Positions 1 through 4,685 of a stretch of DNA of 8,013 bases are shown one piece after another. How positions within the stretch are numbered: the stretch's first letter is position 1; each line of letters begins with the position of its first letter. Under the pieces are notes generated by a model. That model was not told the DNA's origin. It searched no databases and saw only the letters and a program-made list of their open reading frames with translations. Origin of the DNA: JBECKR01 sp040235415. GTDB lineage: Bacteria; Acidobacteriota; Polarisedimenticolia; Polarisedimenticolales; Polarisedimenticolaceae. Location: NCBI GenBank assembly GCA_040235415.1, contig JBECKR010000242.1, forward strand, positions 1 to 8,013. Reading direction: 5' to 3'. The translations under genes were made by a program, and so were the position numbers.

Positions 1-190
1 GCACCGCCGAGACCGCGGTCGGGAGCACCGCGCGCGCGATCACGCCGCGCTCGTCGACGAGGAAGGCCCGCTCGGCGCCGCTCGCGGCGACGGCGAGGCG
101 AAGCAGGCGGTCGATCGCCGCGGCGTCGTCGCGCAGCGCGACCGCACGGCAGGCCTCCAGGACGGCGGTCGTGGCGTCGCGGTCGGTCAT
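1..190 (-). CDS. Partial protein with probable N-terminal GAF domain
   Basis: The frame opens at an ATG (188-190) and stays open to the left edge, giving the first 63 residues of a longer protein. The start reads MTDRDATTAVLEACRAVALR, followed by an amphipathic stretch and then ASGAERAFLVDERG (about residues 36-49). Helix, then 'sGAeraFLvde.g' in beta-strand is how many GAF domains begin, for example in sigma-54 activators and sensor kinases, so I infer a GAF sensor module. The downstream effector domain is outside the window, so the class of protein (regulator, kinase or other) cannot be told. It is divergent from the rhomboid gene. The ribosome binding site is weak and no convincing promoter is seen. 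The GAF call rests on a short segment only. Confidence 0.55.
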   Translation of the reverse strand, partial: MTDRDATTAVLEACRAVALRDDAAAIDRLLRLAVAASGAERAFLVDERGVIARAVLPTAVSAV

Positions 191-271
191 CGGTCCCGGT
201 AGGTTGCCGCGGCGCGGGGGGTTCTCTCAAGGGGGTCGCGCCGGGCGGTGCGTTTCGCTCCGGCAACGCGG

Positions 272-301
272 TTGCGCGGCCGAGCGGCCGCGGCCTATGG
301 T
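272..301 (+). promoter_or_regulatory. Weak candidate promoter for the rhomboid gene
   Basis: TTGCGC (272-277) and TATGGT (296-301) are separated by 18 nt on the plus strand. They match the sigma-70 consensus at 3 of 6 and 4 of 6 positions. The spacer holds a perfect 7-bp inverted repeat, GCGGCCG-AG-CGGCCGC (276-291), which could be an operator or simply chance in GC-rich DNA. The predicted transcript would begin about 45 nt before the rhomboid start. Confidence 0.25.
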
Positions 302-352
302 GTACCCTCGTCGTACGCGGGCGATGCCGCCCGCCCACCGAGGTCCTGCCGC

Positions 353-1090
353 GTGAACTACTACCGCCAGTCGCCGGGATACCGCTACGGGTCCGGCATC
401 CAGTTCGGCGTCCCGCCGGTGACGCCGATGGTCAAGGCGCTGATCGTCGCCAACGTCGCGGTGTGGGCGGTCCAGTGGGTCGCGCGGATGCAGGGGATCG
501 ATCTCGCCGCGTACCTCGGGCTGGTGCCGCTGCGGGTCGTGCAGGGCTGGGTCTGGCAGCTCGGGACGTACCTGTTCCTGCACAGCACGGAGAACGTCTG
601 GCATCTGATCATCAACATGCTGATGCTGTGGATGTTCGGCGGGGAGATGGAGCGGTACTGGGGCGGCCGTGCGTTCCTGCGGTACTACCTCGTGTGCGGG
701 ATCGGCGCGGGAGCGTTCATCCTGGCGGGGGGCGTCCTGTTCGGGGGACTCGCCGCCGTCGTGCCGACCATAGGCGCCTCGGGGGCGATCTACGGCCTCC
801 TGCTCGCCTACGGCGTCGTGTTCGCGAATCGGATCATCTACGTCCTGCTCGTCTTTCCGATGCGCGCCCGCACCGCGGTGTGGATCTTCGCGGCGATCGA
901 GTTCCTCGGCACGCTCGGCGTGACGACCGGGGTGTCGCACGTCGCGCACCTCGGCGGGATGGCGGTCGGCTACCTCTACCTCAAGCGCGCCTGGCGCATC
1001 GGGGATTTCTGGCGCGAGCTGAAGTGGCGCTACCACCGCCGGCGGTTCCGCGTCATCCCGCGCGACGACCACAACGACTGGATCCACTGA
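353..1090 (+). CDS. Rhomboid family intramembrane serine protease
   Basis: This is a 245-residue membrane protein that should cleave transmembrane helices of other membrane proteins inside the bilayer of the cytoplasmic membrane. The rhomboid signature is complete. HLIIN in the second membrane helix gives H84 and N88, GASGAIYG gives the nucleophile S143, and SHVAHLGG gives the general base H199. About six hydrophobic helices span residues 26-212, so it is the minimal six-helix type. A basic 33-residue tail follows (213-245), with no recognisable extra domain. I chose the GTG at 353 because an AGGT element lies 8 nt upstream and because the resulting N-terminus (Tyr/Gly-rich, then PPVTPMVKALIVANV) is the usual form in bacterial rhomboids of this type. 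A longer in-frame start at 248 exists but adds an arginine/alanine-rich segment with no family resemblance. Substrate and role are unknown. It is not in an operon with its neighbours. Confidence 0.93.
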   Translation: MNYYRQSPGYRYGSGIQFGVPPVTPMVKALIVANVAVWAVQWVARMQGIDLAAYLGLVPLRVVQGWVWQLGTYLFLHSTENVWHLIINMLMLWMFGGEMERYWGGRAFLRYYLVCGIGAGAFILAGGVLFGGLAAVVPTIGASGAIYGLLLAYGVVFANRIIYVLLVFPMRARTAVWIFAAIEFLGTLGVTTGVSHVAHLGGMAVGYLYLKRAWRIGDFWRELKWRYHRRRFRVIPRDDHNDWIH

Positions 1091-1107
1091 GCGCGACGCG
1101 CGCTCAG
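1087..1107. terminator. Shared hairpin between convergent genes, probable bidirectional terminator
   Basis: CTGAGCGCG (1087-1095), loop ACG, then CGCGCTCAG (1099-1107) forms a perfect 9-bp stem. The rhomboid stop codon (1088-1090) lies in one arm and the stop codon of the minus-strand secreted protein (1104-1106) in the other. No clear T-tract follows on the plus strand and only a mildly T-rich one on the minus strand. Termination strength is therefore uncertain, but position and symmetry fit a two-way terminator or 3'-end protecting stem. Confidence 0.5.
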
Positions 1108-2042
1108 GGCGTCGGGATCGAATCCTCGCGCCGCACCATGTCGCGCAGCATCAGCCGCGCGCGGGACTCGTAGACGCCGTTGCCGAGCGCGATGAGCCGG
1201 AGATCGGTCCAGCTCTCGCCGACGCGCGAGGTGTAGTAGAAGCTCGAGCCGGACACGAAGCTCAGAACCAGGCGATCGGCGATCCACTCCGCGGTGCAGT
1301 GCCGGATCCGCAGGCCCTCGCTGGGGAGCGAGAACGACTGGCGGTAGACGATCGGCACCGGCTCGTCGCGCGCGCCCCAGATCACGAGGTGCCCGGGATC
1401 TCCCGGCACCGTACCCGGGAGATCCGAGGCGTAGTACACGAGGTCGGCGGTCGGCGTCCCCGTGGCGGAGGAGTCCGGCGCCCCGCCGGGGAGGTCCTCC
1501 GGGCCGAGCTGAGGGGCGAGCGTGTCGCGATCGAGCACGAGGCGAAGGCGGCGCGGCGCGCCAGGCGTGTCCTGGCGCCAGAACACCTGGACCTCGGCGG
1601 TTCCGACCCGGATCTCGGCCTGCGAGTTGTCCGCGCCGTCGGCGTAGATCGGGTGCGGCGCCGACCACGAGCCTCCCGCGAACCGCGTGATCCAGAGCTC
1701 GAAGCCCGAGCCCGCGTTGCGGCCCCACACGAGAATCGGGGCGTCGGTCACCGGATCGATCGCGAGCGCGGGCTCGCGCTCGACCGTGACGTCGTCGGTT
1801 CCCGGAACGACCCGGGACTCGACGCTGCCGTCCGGGTTCTGCACCGTGTGCCGCAGCTGCGTCGCTCCGAAGGTGTTGCCCGACGCGAGCATCTCGACCG
1901 CGACGCGATGGACCGGTCCGCTCGCGGCCACGCACGCGACGTCGGCGCCCGTCGCGGGGATGGCCGCGGCCACGCCGATCGCGAGCGCCAGCGCGGCGGT
2001 CAGCGCTTGAGCGTGATGATGTCGGTGACGTCGACGGCGCAT
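1104..2042 (-). CDS. Secreted protein of unknown function, possibly beta-propeller-like
   Basis: I do not recognise this 312-residue protein as a named family. It starts with a textbook signal peptide: a basic n-region (MRRRRHRHHH), a hydrophobic core (residues 13-30) and a likely signal peptidase I site near ATGA-D (about 33/34). It should be exported. The mature part is rich in short beta-strand-like segments ending in Trp, such as APILVWGR (W106), VQVFWRQD (W155) and HLVIWGAR (W222), with Asp-box-like turns GGSWSAP (124-129 region) and GESWTD (275-280). That pattern suggests repeated blades as in sialidase/BNR propellers, but this is inference. Two cysteines (C37, C249) could form a disulphide. 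The ATG at 2042 is supported by AAGGA at 2049-2053 and by the signal peptide; no better start exists nearer the upstream stop. It overlaps the end of the TPR gene by 43 nt and is the last gene of the XRE-TPR operon. Confidence 0.8.
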   Translation of the reverse strand: MRRRRHRHHHAQALTAALALAIGVAAAIPATGADVACVAASGPVHRVAVEMLASGNTFGATQLRHTVQNPDGSVESRVVPGTDDVTVEREPALAIDPVTDAPILVWGRNAGSGFELWITRFAGGSWSAPHPIYADGADNSQAEIRVGTAEVQVFWRQDTPGAPRRLRLVLDRDTLAPQLGPEDLPGGAPDSSATGTPTADLVYYASDLPGTVPGDPGHLVIWGARDEPVPIVYRQSFSLPSEGLRIRHCTAEWIADRLVLSFVSGSSFYYTSRVGESWTDLRLIALGNGVYESRARLMLRDMVRREDSIPTP

Positions 2043-2905
2043 AGGAAGTCCTTGAGAAAGGGGAGCTCGGGATGGCGCTCCTGCAAGCGATCGAAGTGCT
2101 CGTCCCTGCGCTCGAGGTCCCCGGTCTTGCTGCCGATCTCCCCGAGCATGTAGTGGCAGTTCTCCTCGATGTCGTCGTATCCGTTCTCGCGCGCGAGCTC
2201 GAGCGCGGCGATGCCGGCCGCGATCGCGGCGTCGTGCCGCCCGGCCACCAGATGGGCGTAGCACTCGTCCTGCAGGCATTCGGCGACGCAGCGGCGGTCG
2301 CCGACCTCGTCCGCGATCTCGCGAGCGACGCGGATCTGCTCGAGCCCGGCATCGAGGTCGCGTCGCAGGAGCAGGCAGTAGCCGATGTTCTCGAGCAGGA
2401 TCGCGCGCGAGTAGCGCGTGTCCCCGGTCTCGGACACCCGCAGCGCGAGCGCGGCGCGGTACTCCTCGAGCGCGAGGTCGAGGAGGCTGCGGGCCAAGTG
2501 GATGTTGCCGGTGAGGCCGTGCGCGAGCGCGAGGAGGTCGCTCTCGCCGAGCGTGCGCGCCCGGTCGAACGCCCGGCGCGCGTACGCCATCGCCTTGTCG
2601 TGGCGTCCCTGGCGGCGAAGGCTCGAGGCGAGGTTGTACGAGGCCGTGAACGCGGTGCGGGCGTCGTCGGTCCGCAGGAGGATCTCGCGCAGGCCTTCCT
2701 CGCCGCGCCGCAGGTCGCCGATCTGGATCCGGGCCATGGCGACGTTGATGTCCGCGGCGTCGCGGCGGGAAACGTCCCGGGGGTCGACCGCAGCGCGGGC
2801 GCGGAGGTAGGCATCGAGCGCCACGCGGAACTCGCCGCGTCGCGTCGCGTCGTGGCCCTGGCCGGACCACCGCTCGAAGGCGCCGCGCTCGGTCGGAGAG
2901 GCCAC
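2000..2905 (-). CDS. TPR-repeat protein, probable partner of the XRE regulator
   Basis: This is a 301-residue soluble protein made almost wholly of tetratricopeptide repeats, helix pairs that build a superhelical scaffold for binding proteins or peptides. I can place about seven repeat-like units near residues 10-43, 50-79, 87-121, 127-162, 167-203, 207-243 and 247-280, several carrying the G(R/D)...A pattern of the Rap/PlcR/MalT style (for example LRRQGRHDKAMAYAR and HLVAGRHDAAIAAG). The C-terminus after the last repeat is LPFLKDFLCAVDVTDIITLK. There is no signal peptide or membrane segment. The GTG start at 2905 lies 3 nt after the XRE stop, so translation is likely coupled and the two proteins are probably made in equal amounts. 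Inferred role: sensing or scaffolding partner of the HTH protein. No enzymatic motif is seen, and the ligand is unknown. Confidence 0.85.
   Translation of the reverse strand: MASPTERGAFERWSGQGHDATRRGEFRVALDAYLRARAAVDPRDVSRRDAADINVAMARIQIGDLRRGEEGLREILLRTDDARTAFTASYNLASSLRRQGRHDKAMAYARRAFDRARTLGESDLLALAHGLTGNIHLARSLLDLALEEYRAALALRVSETGDTRYSRAILLENIGYCLLLRRDLDAGLEQIRVAREIADEVGDRRCVAECLQDECYAHLVAGRHDAAIAAGIAALELARENGYDDIEENCHYMLGEIGSKTGDLERRDEHFDRLQERHPELPFLKDFLCAVDVTDIITLKR
2049..2053 (-). promoter_or_regulatory. Ribosome binding site that fixes the start of the secreted protein
   Basis: On the minus strand AAGGA is followed by 6 nt and then ATG (2042-2040). It lies inside the 3' end of the TPR coding sequence. 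It shows that the secreted protein has its own initiation site despite the 43-nt overlap. Confidence 0.6.
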
Positions 2906-2908
2906 GGG

Positions 2909-3268
2909 TCAGTCCGCCGTGTCGAAGCGCTGGACCTTGAACCGCAGATACTCGAGCGTCTCGCGCTGGCCGTCCGCGTCCATGCGGCGGTACAGCCGCA
3001 GCAGCTCGCGCTCGCGCTCCGCCGGGGTCGAAGGGCGGGATTCGTCGCGGAAGAACTCTCCGATCTCCATCCCGAACACACCGAGGATGCGAAACAGGGT
3101 ATCGAGCGCGACCTTGTACTCCCCGGTCTCCATGCGGCACAGGTCGGACTGCTGCACGCCGATCTTCTGCGCGAGCAGGGACTGCGTCAGGTTTCGCTCC
3201 TTGCGCAGCTGACGGATCTTCGGGCCGATGAACACGGTCTGACGTCGACGAGCCGGTCGGCCACCCAT
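2909..3268 (-). CDS. XRE-family helix-turn-helix transcriptional regulator
   Basis: This is a 119-residue DNA-binding protein. Residues 15-73 form a Cro/C1-type HTH: IGPKIRQLRKERNLTQ, then LLAQKIGVQQSDLCRMETG, with the usual Gln in the turn and the 'E.G' end of the recognition region. A charged helical tail (82-112, AERERELLRLYRRM onward) may dimerise or bind the TPR protein. The ATG at 3268 is chosen because a strong GAGGAGG (3274-3280) sits 5 nt upstream. The frame is open further upstream to 3493, but that part covers the intergenic promoter and repeat sequences and is not protein-like. It is the first gene of a three-gene operon. Being divergent from the sigma factor gene, it may control the sigma promoter, its own operon, or both; the direct repeats in the gap are candidate operators. 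Confidence 0.9.
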   Translation of the reverse strand: MGGRPARRRQTVFIGPKIRQLRKERNLTQSLLAQKIGVQQSDLCRMETGEYKVALDTLFRILGVFGMEIGEFFRDESRPSTPAERERELLRLYRRMDADGQRETLEYLRFKVQRFDTAD

Positions 3269-3273
3269 GACGG

Positions 3274-3280
3274 CCTCCTC
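3274..3280 (-). promoter_or_regulatory. Strong ribosome binding site of the XRE gene
   Basis: GAGGAGG on the minus strand lies 5 nt before the ATG at 3268. It decides in favour of the short 119-residue form of the regulator over the long open frame upstream. Confidence 0.75.
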
Positions 3281-3286
3281 AATTAC

Positions 3287-3297
3287 TGCGGAATACC
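3287..3297. repeat. Direct repeat copy 1, candidate operator (TGCGGAATACC)
   Basis: This 11-nt element recurs exactly at 3369-3379, 82 nt away in the same orientation. This copy lies just upstream of the XRE ribosome binding site. A partial match, CGGAAT, also occurs at 3318-3323. The core CGGAATACC(C)CG is loosely palindromic (CGG...CCG), as expected for a dimeric regulator. It is a candidate site for XRE autoregulation. Confidence 0.45.
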
Positions 3298-3340
3298 CCG
3301 AAAACCCAAGCCTGGCACGGAATTGTCGCCGAAAAAGGTC

Positions 3341-3369
3341 TTGACCTCCCCTTGGCAGCCGCATAGAGT
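3341..3369 (+). promoter_or_regulatory. Sigma-70-type promoter of the sigma factor gene
   Basis: TTGACC (3341-3346; 5 of 6 to consensus) and TAGAGT (3364-3369; 4 of 6) are separated by exactly 17 nt. This is the best promoter in the window. Transcription would start near 3376 and run about 318 nt before the sigma start codon. The -35 lies in a palindrome AGGTC-TT-GACCT (3336-3347), and the direct repeat TGCGGAATACC begins at the end of the -10, so the promoter looks regulated. Confidence 0.6.
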
Positions 3370-3379
3370 GCGGAATACC
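3369..3379. repeat. Direct repeat copy 2, candidate operator over the sigma promoter start
   Basis: This is an exact second copy of TGCGGAATACC. Its first base is the last base of the -10 TAGAGT, and the element covers the predicted transcription start near 3376. A protein bound here would block the plus-strand promoter. With the following G the core reads CGGAATACCG, a CGG-N4-CCG inverted repeat. Confidence 0.45.
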
Positions 3380-3424
3380 GACTCGAAAAACGGCCGTCTG
3401 CACGTTCTCGACACGGGGTTCGTC

Positions 3425-3452
3425 GGGGACGGCGGGCGCGGGGGGGAAAGGG
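3425..3452 (+). other. G-quadruplex motif in the sigma gene leader
   Basis: Four G-tracts (3425-3428, 3434-3436, 3440-3446, 3450-3452) are separated by loops of 5, 3 and 3 nt, which meets the usual G3+N1-7 rule. If transcription starts near 3376, the motif would be in the RNA leader, about 50 nt from its 5' end. Confidence 0.45.
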
Positions 3453-3535
3453 TGAGGTCGGACACCGGAGCACGAGGCGTCGGCGAGACGCACACCGGTT
3501 CTCGACTCCTCCCTTCCTTGCCTGATGAATCGCTC

Positions 3536-3561
3536 TTCAATTTGAGATCCAAATTCTTGAA
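3536..3561. repeat. AT-rich imperfect inverted repeat
   Basis: AATTTG (3539-3544) and CAAATT (3550-3555) flank a 5-nt centre. TTC before and GAA after (TTCAATTTG against CAAATT, then CTT, then GAA) extend the arms with a 3-nt bulge. The patch is notably AT-rich for this DNA. It could be an operator or a leader hairpin. Promoter boxes with correct spacing are not seen around it. Confidence 0.35.
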
Positions 3562-3681
3562 CGTGGTGGCCGGATTATGTACGGCGGCGCCGGGGGCGTG
3601 TCAAGCGCCGATCGGCCCGAACCCGAACGTACGCTGAGGGATCCGGCCGCAGCCGGGCGGTGCCGTGGCCGCTCGGCGGCA

Positions 3682-3687
3682 GGGGGG
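3682..3687 (+). promoter_or_regulatory. Ribosome binding site choosing the sigma factor start
   Basis: A run of six G lies 6 nt before the ATG at 3694. It supports the 299-residue form. An alternative ATG at 3577 has a poorer GGTGG 7 nt upstream and would add 39 low-complexity residues. Confidence 0.55.
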
Positions 3688-3693
3688 ACGCTG

Positions 3694-4593
3694 ATGGACT
3701 CGACGACCCACGAGCGAGGCTCGATCCTCTCCCAGTATTTCAGCGAGATACGGGCCTACCCGCTGTTGACGAAGGAGGAGGAGCAGGACCTCGCGCGGAA
3801 CGTCGAACGCGACGGCTGCCGGGAATCCCTCAACGAGCTCATCGAGTCGAACCTGAGCTTCGTCGTCAAGGTCGCGAGCGAGTACCGCAACCTCGGCCTG
3901 CCGTTCGAGGACCTACTGAACGAGGGGAACATCGGGCTGATCGAGGCCGCGCACCGCTACGACGCCAGCAAGGGCACGAAGTTCATCACGTATGCGATCT
4001 GGTGGATCCGGAAGTCGATCCTGAAGGCGCTGTCCGAGCACTCCACGCTGGTCCGGATCCCGAACTACCAGATGAAGAAGGTGAAGGAGATCCGCGAGGT
4101 CGAGGCCAACCTGCGCCGCTCGCTCGGCCGCAAGCCCGAGCGGCACGAGATATCCGAGCGGATGTCCAAGAGCGTCTCGAAGATCGATCAGGTGTTGCAG
4201 TTCAGCGTCCGGGAAATGAGCCTCGACGACAAGATCGGCAAGGACCGCGACACGCCGATCGCCGACTACCTCGTCGACCGCGACTGCAGCAGCCCCGAGG
4301 ACGACCTGATCCACCGCGAGGCGAACGTGCTCGTGGGCGAGGCGATCCGGTACCTGACCGAGCAGGAGCGCACGGTCGTGAAGTATCGCTTCGGTCTGAG
4401 CGGCGGCCGGCCGCTGACGCTCAAGGAGATCGGCGTCCAGATGGGCATCAGCCGCGAGCGGGTGCGCCAGATCGAATGCCAGGCCAAGGAGCGGCTGCGC
4501 AAGCTGTTCGCGCGCAAGCGCATGGTCTCGGCGCCCGCGAAGCGCATGCGGTCGAGCGGCGGCGCCGTCCGCCGCATCCGTTCGGACGCGTGA
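3694..4593 (+). CDS. RpoD/SigA-like sigma-70 family RNA polymerase sigma factor (group 2 type)
   Basis: This 299-residue protein directs RNA polymerase to promoters. Regions in order: 1.2 (about 10-40, ILSQYFSEIRAYPLLTKEEE), 2 (about 49-117, with the core-binding FEDLLNEGNIGLIEA and the -10 reading helix TKFITYAIWWIRKSILKAL), 3 (about 118-170) and 4 (about 213-272, ending in the -35 helix SRERVRQI). Region 1.1 and the long non-conserved insert of RpoD are absent, so it is probably an alternative sigma of the RpoS/group 2 kind rather than the housekeeping one. Against E. coli RpoD, Q437 aligns to K107, T440 to L110, H455 to Y125 and E458 to K128, so -10 and extended -10 reading should differ. 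A basic tail (about 273-299) is unusual. The gene stands alone, divergent from the XRE operon, with its own promoter and a hairpin after it. It could be the primary sigma of an odd lineage, but size and position argue against that. Confidence 0.93.
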   Translation: MDSTTHERGSILSQYFSEIRAYPLLTKEEEQDLARNVERDGCRESLNELIESNLSFVVKVASEYRNLGLPFEDLLNEGNIGLIEAAHRYDASKGTKFITYAIWWIRKSILKALSEHSTLVRIPNYQMKKVKEIREVEANLRRSLGRKPERHEISERMSKSVSKIDQVLQFSVREMSLDDKIGKDRDTPIADYLVDRDCSSPEDDLIHREANVLVGEAIRYLTEQERTVVKYRFGLSGGRPLTLKEIGVQMGISRERVRQIECQAKERLRKLFARKRMVSAPAKRMRSSGGAVRRIRSDA

Positions 4594-4601
4594 CCTTCTC
4601 G

Positions 4602-4621
4602 CCCGGGGCTTGATCCCCGGG
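4602..4621 (+). terminator. Hairpin after the sigma factor gene, probable terminator
   Basis: CCCGGGG (4602-4608), loop CTTGAT, then CCCCGGG (4615-4621) forms a perfect 7-bp GC stem, 8 nt after the sigma stop codon. A pyrimidine-rich tail (ACCTTCCTTCTCT) follows, which is weaker than a true T-run. The loop also carries most of a -35-like TTGATC, so the hairpin may instead be, or also be, an operator of the next promoter. Confidence 0.5.
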
Positions 4622-4639
4622 ACCTTCCTTCTCTAGACT
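4610..4639 (+). promoter_or_regulatory. Candidate promoter of the kinase-selB operon
   Basis: TTGATC (4610-4615) and TAGACT (4634-4639) are 18 nt apart, each 4 of 6 to the sigma-70 consensus. The boxes resemble those before the sigma gene (CTTGACC and TAGAGT), which strengthens both. Transcription would start near 4646, leaving a leader of about 40 nt before the kinase. The -35 overlaps the upstream terminator-like hairpin. Confidence 0.45.
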
Positions 4640-4685
4640 CGGAGCCGCCCGCCGGCCGTCGCTGCGCCGGGGTCGAGGAGGTCCG

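Larger units (their letters stand above)
3269..3693. other. 425-nt divergent intergenic control region
   Basis: No gene is supported here. From left to right the region holds the XRE ribosome binding site, a first copy of TGCGGAATACC (3287-3297), a palindrome AGGTC-TT-GACCT (3336-3347), a plus-strand promoter (3341-3369), a second copy of TGCGGAATACC (3369-3379), a G-quadruplex motif (3425-3452), a pyrimidine-rich tract around 3505-3520, an AT-rich inverted repeat (3536-3561), and the sigma gene's ribosome binding site (3682-3687). Several A-runs and AT-rich patches stand out against the GC-rich coding DNA. I did not find a convincing promoter for the XRE operon on the minus strand. Confidence 0.7.

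Noticed and set aside
191..230. Minus-strand promoter for the partial GAF gene using TTGAGA (225-230)
   Set aside because: The -35-like box is good, but no acceptable -10 lies 16-19 nt downstream.
227..1087. Minus-strand open frame opposite the rhomboid gene
   Set aside because: It is the antisense shadow of a clear rhomboid with catalytic Ser and His; its product is rich in Asp, Arg and His and has no domain pattern.
1030..3081. Minus-strand open frame of 683 codons in another frame across the three-gene operon
   Set aside because: The translation is Ser/Arg/Ala-rich with no motifs, while the two other minus frames give a signal peptide protein, a TPR protein and an HTH protein with proper start sites.
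3313..3326. Sigma-54-like promoter starting TGGCACG
   Set aside because: The -24 half is perfect, but the GG to GC spacing is one base short and the -12 element reads TTGT instead of TTGC.
3269..3493. N-terminal extension of the XRE protein by up to 75 residues
   Set aside because: It crosses the promoter and direct repeats, and the strong GAGGAGG at 3274-3280 marks the ATG at 3268 as the start.
3525..3545. Six-codon upstream reading frame (MNRSSI) in the sigma leader
   Set aside because: It has no ribosome binding site; the sequence before it is pyrimidine-rich.
3577..3693. N-terminal extension of the sigma factor from an ATG at 3577
   Set aside because: It adds 39 Gly/Arg/Ala-rich residues with no sigma region 1.1 character, and the site before 3694 is better. 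It is not fully excluded, since GGTGG lies 7 nt before 3577.
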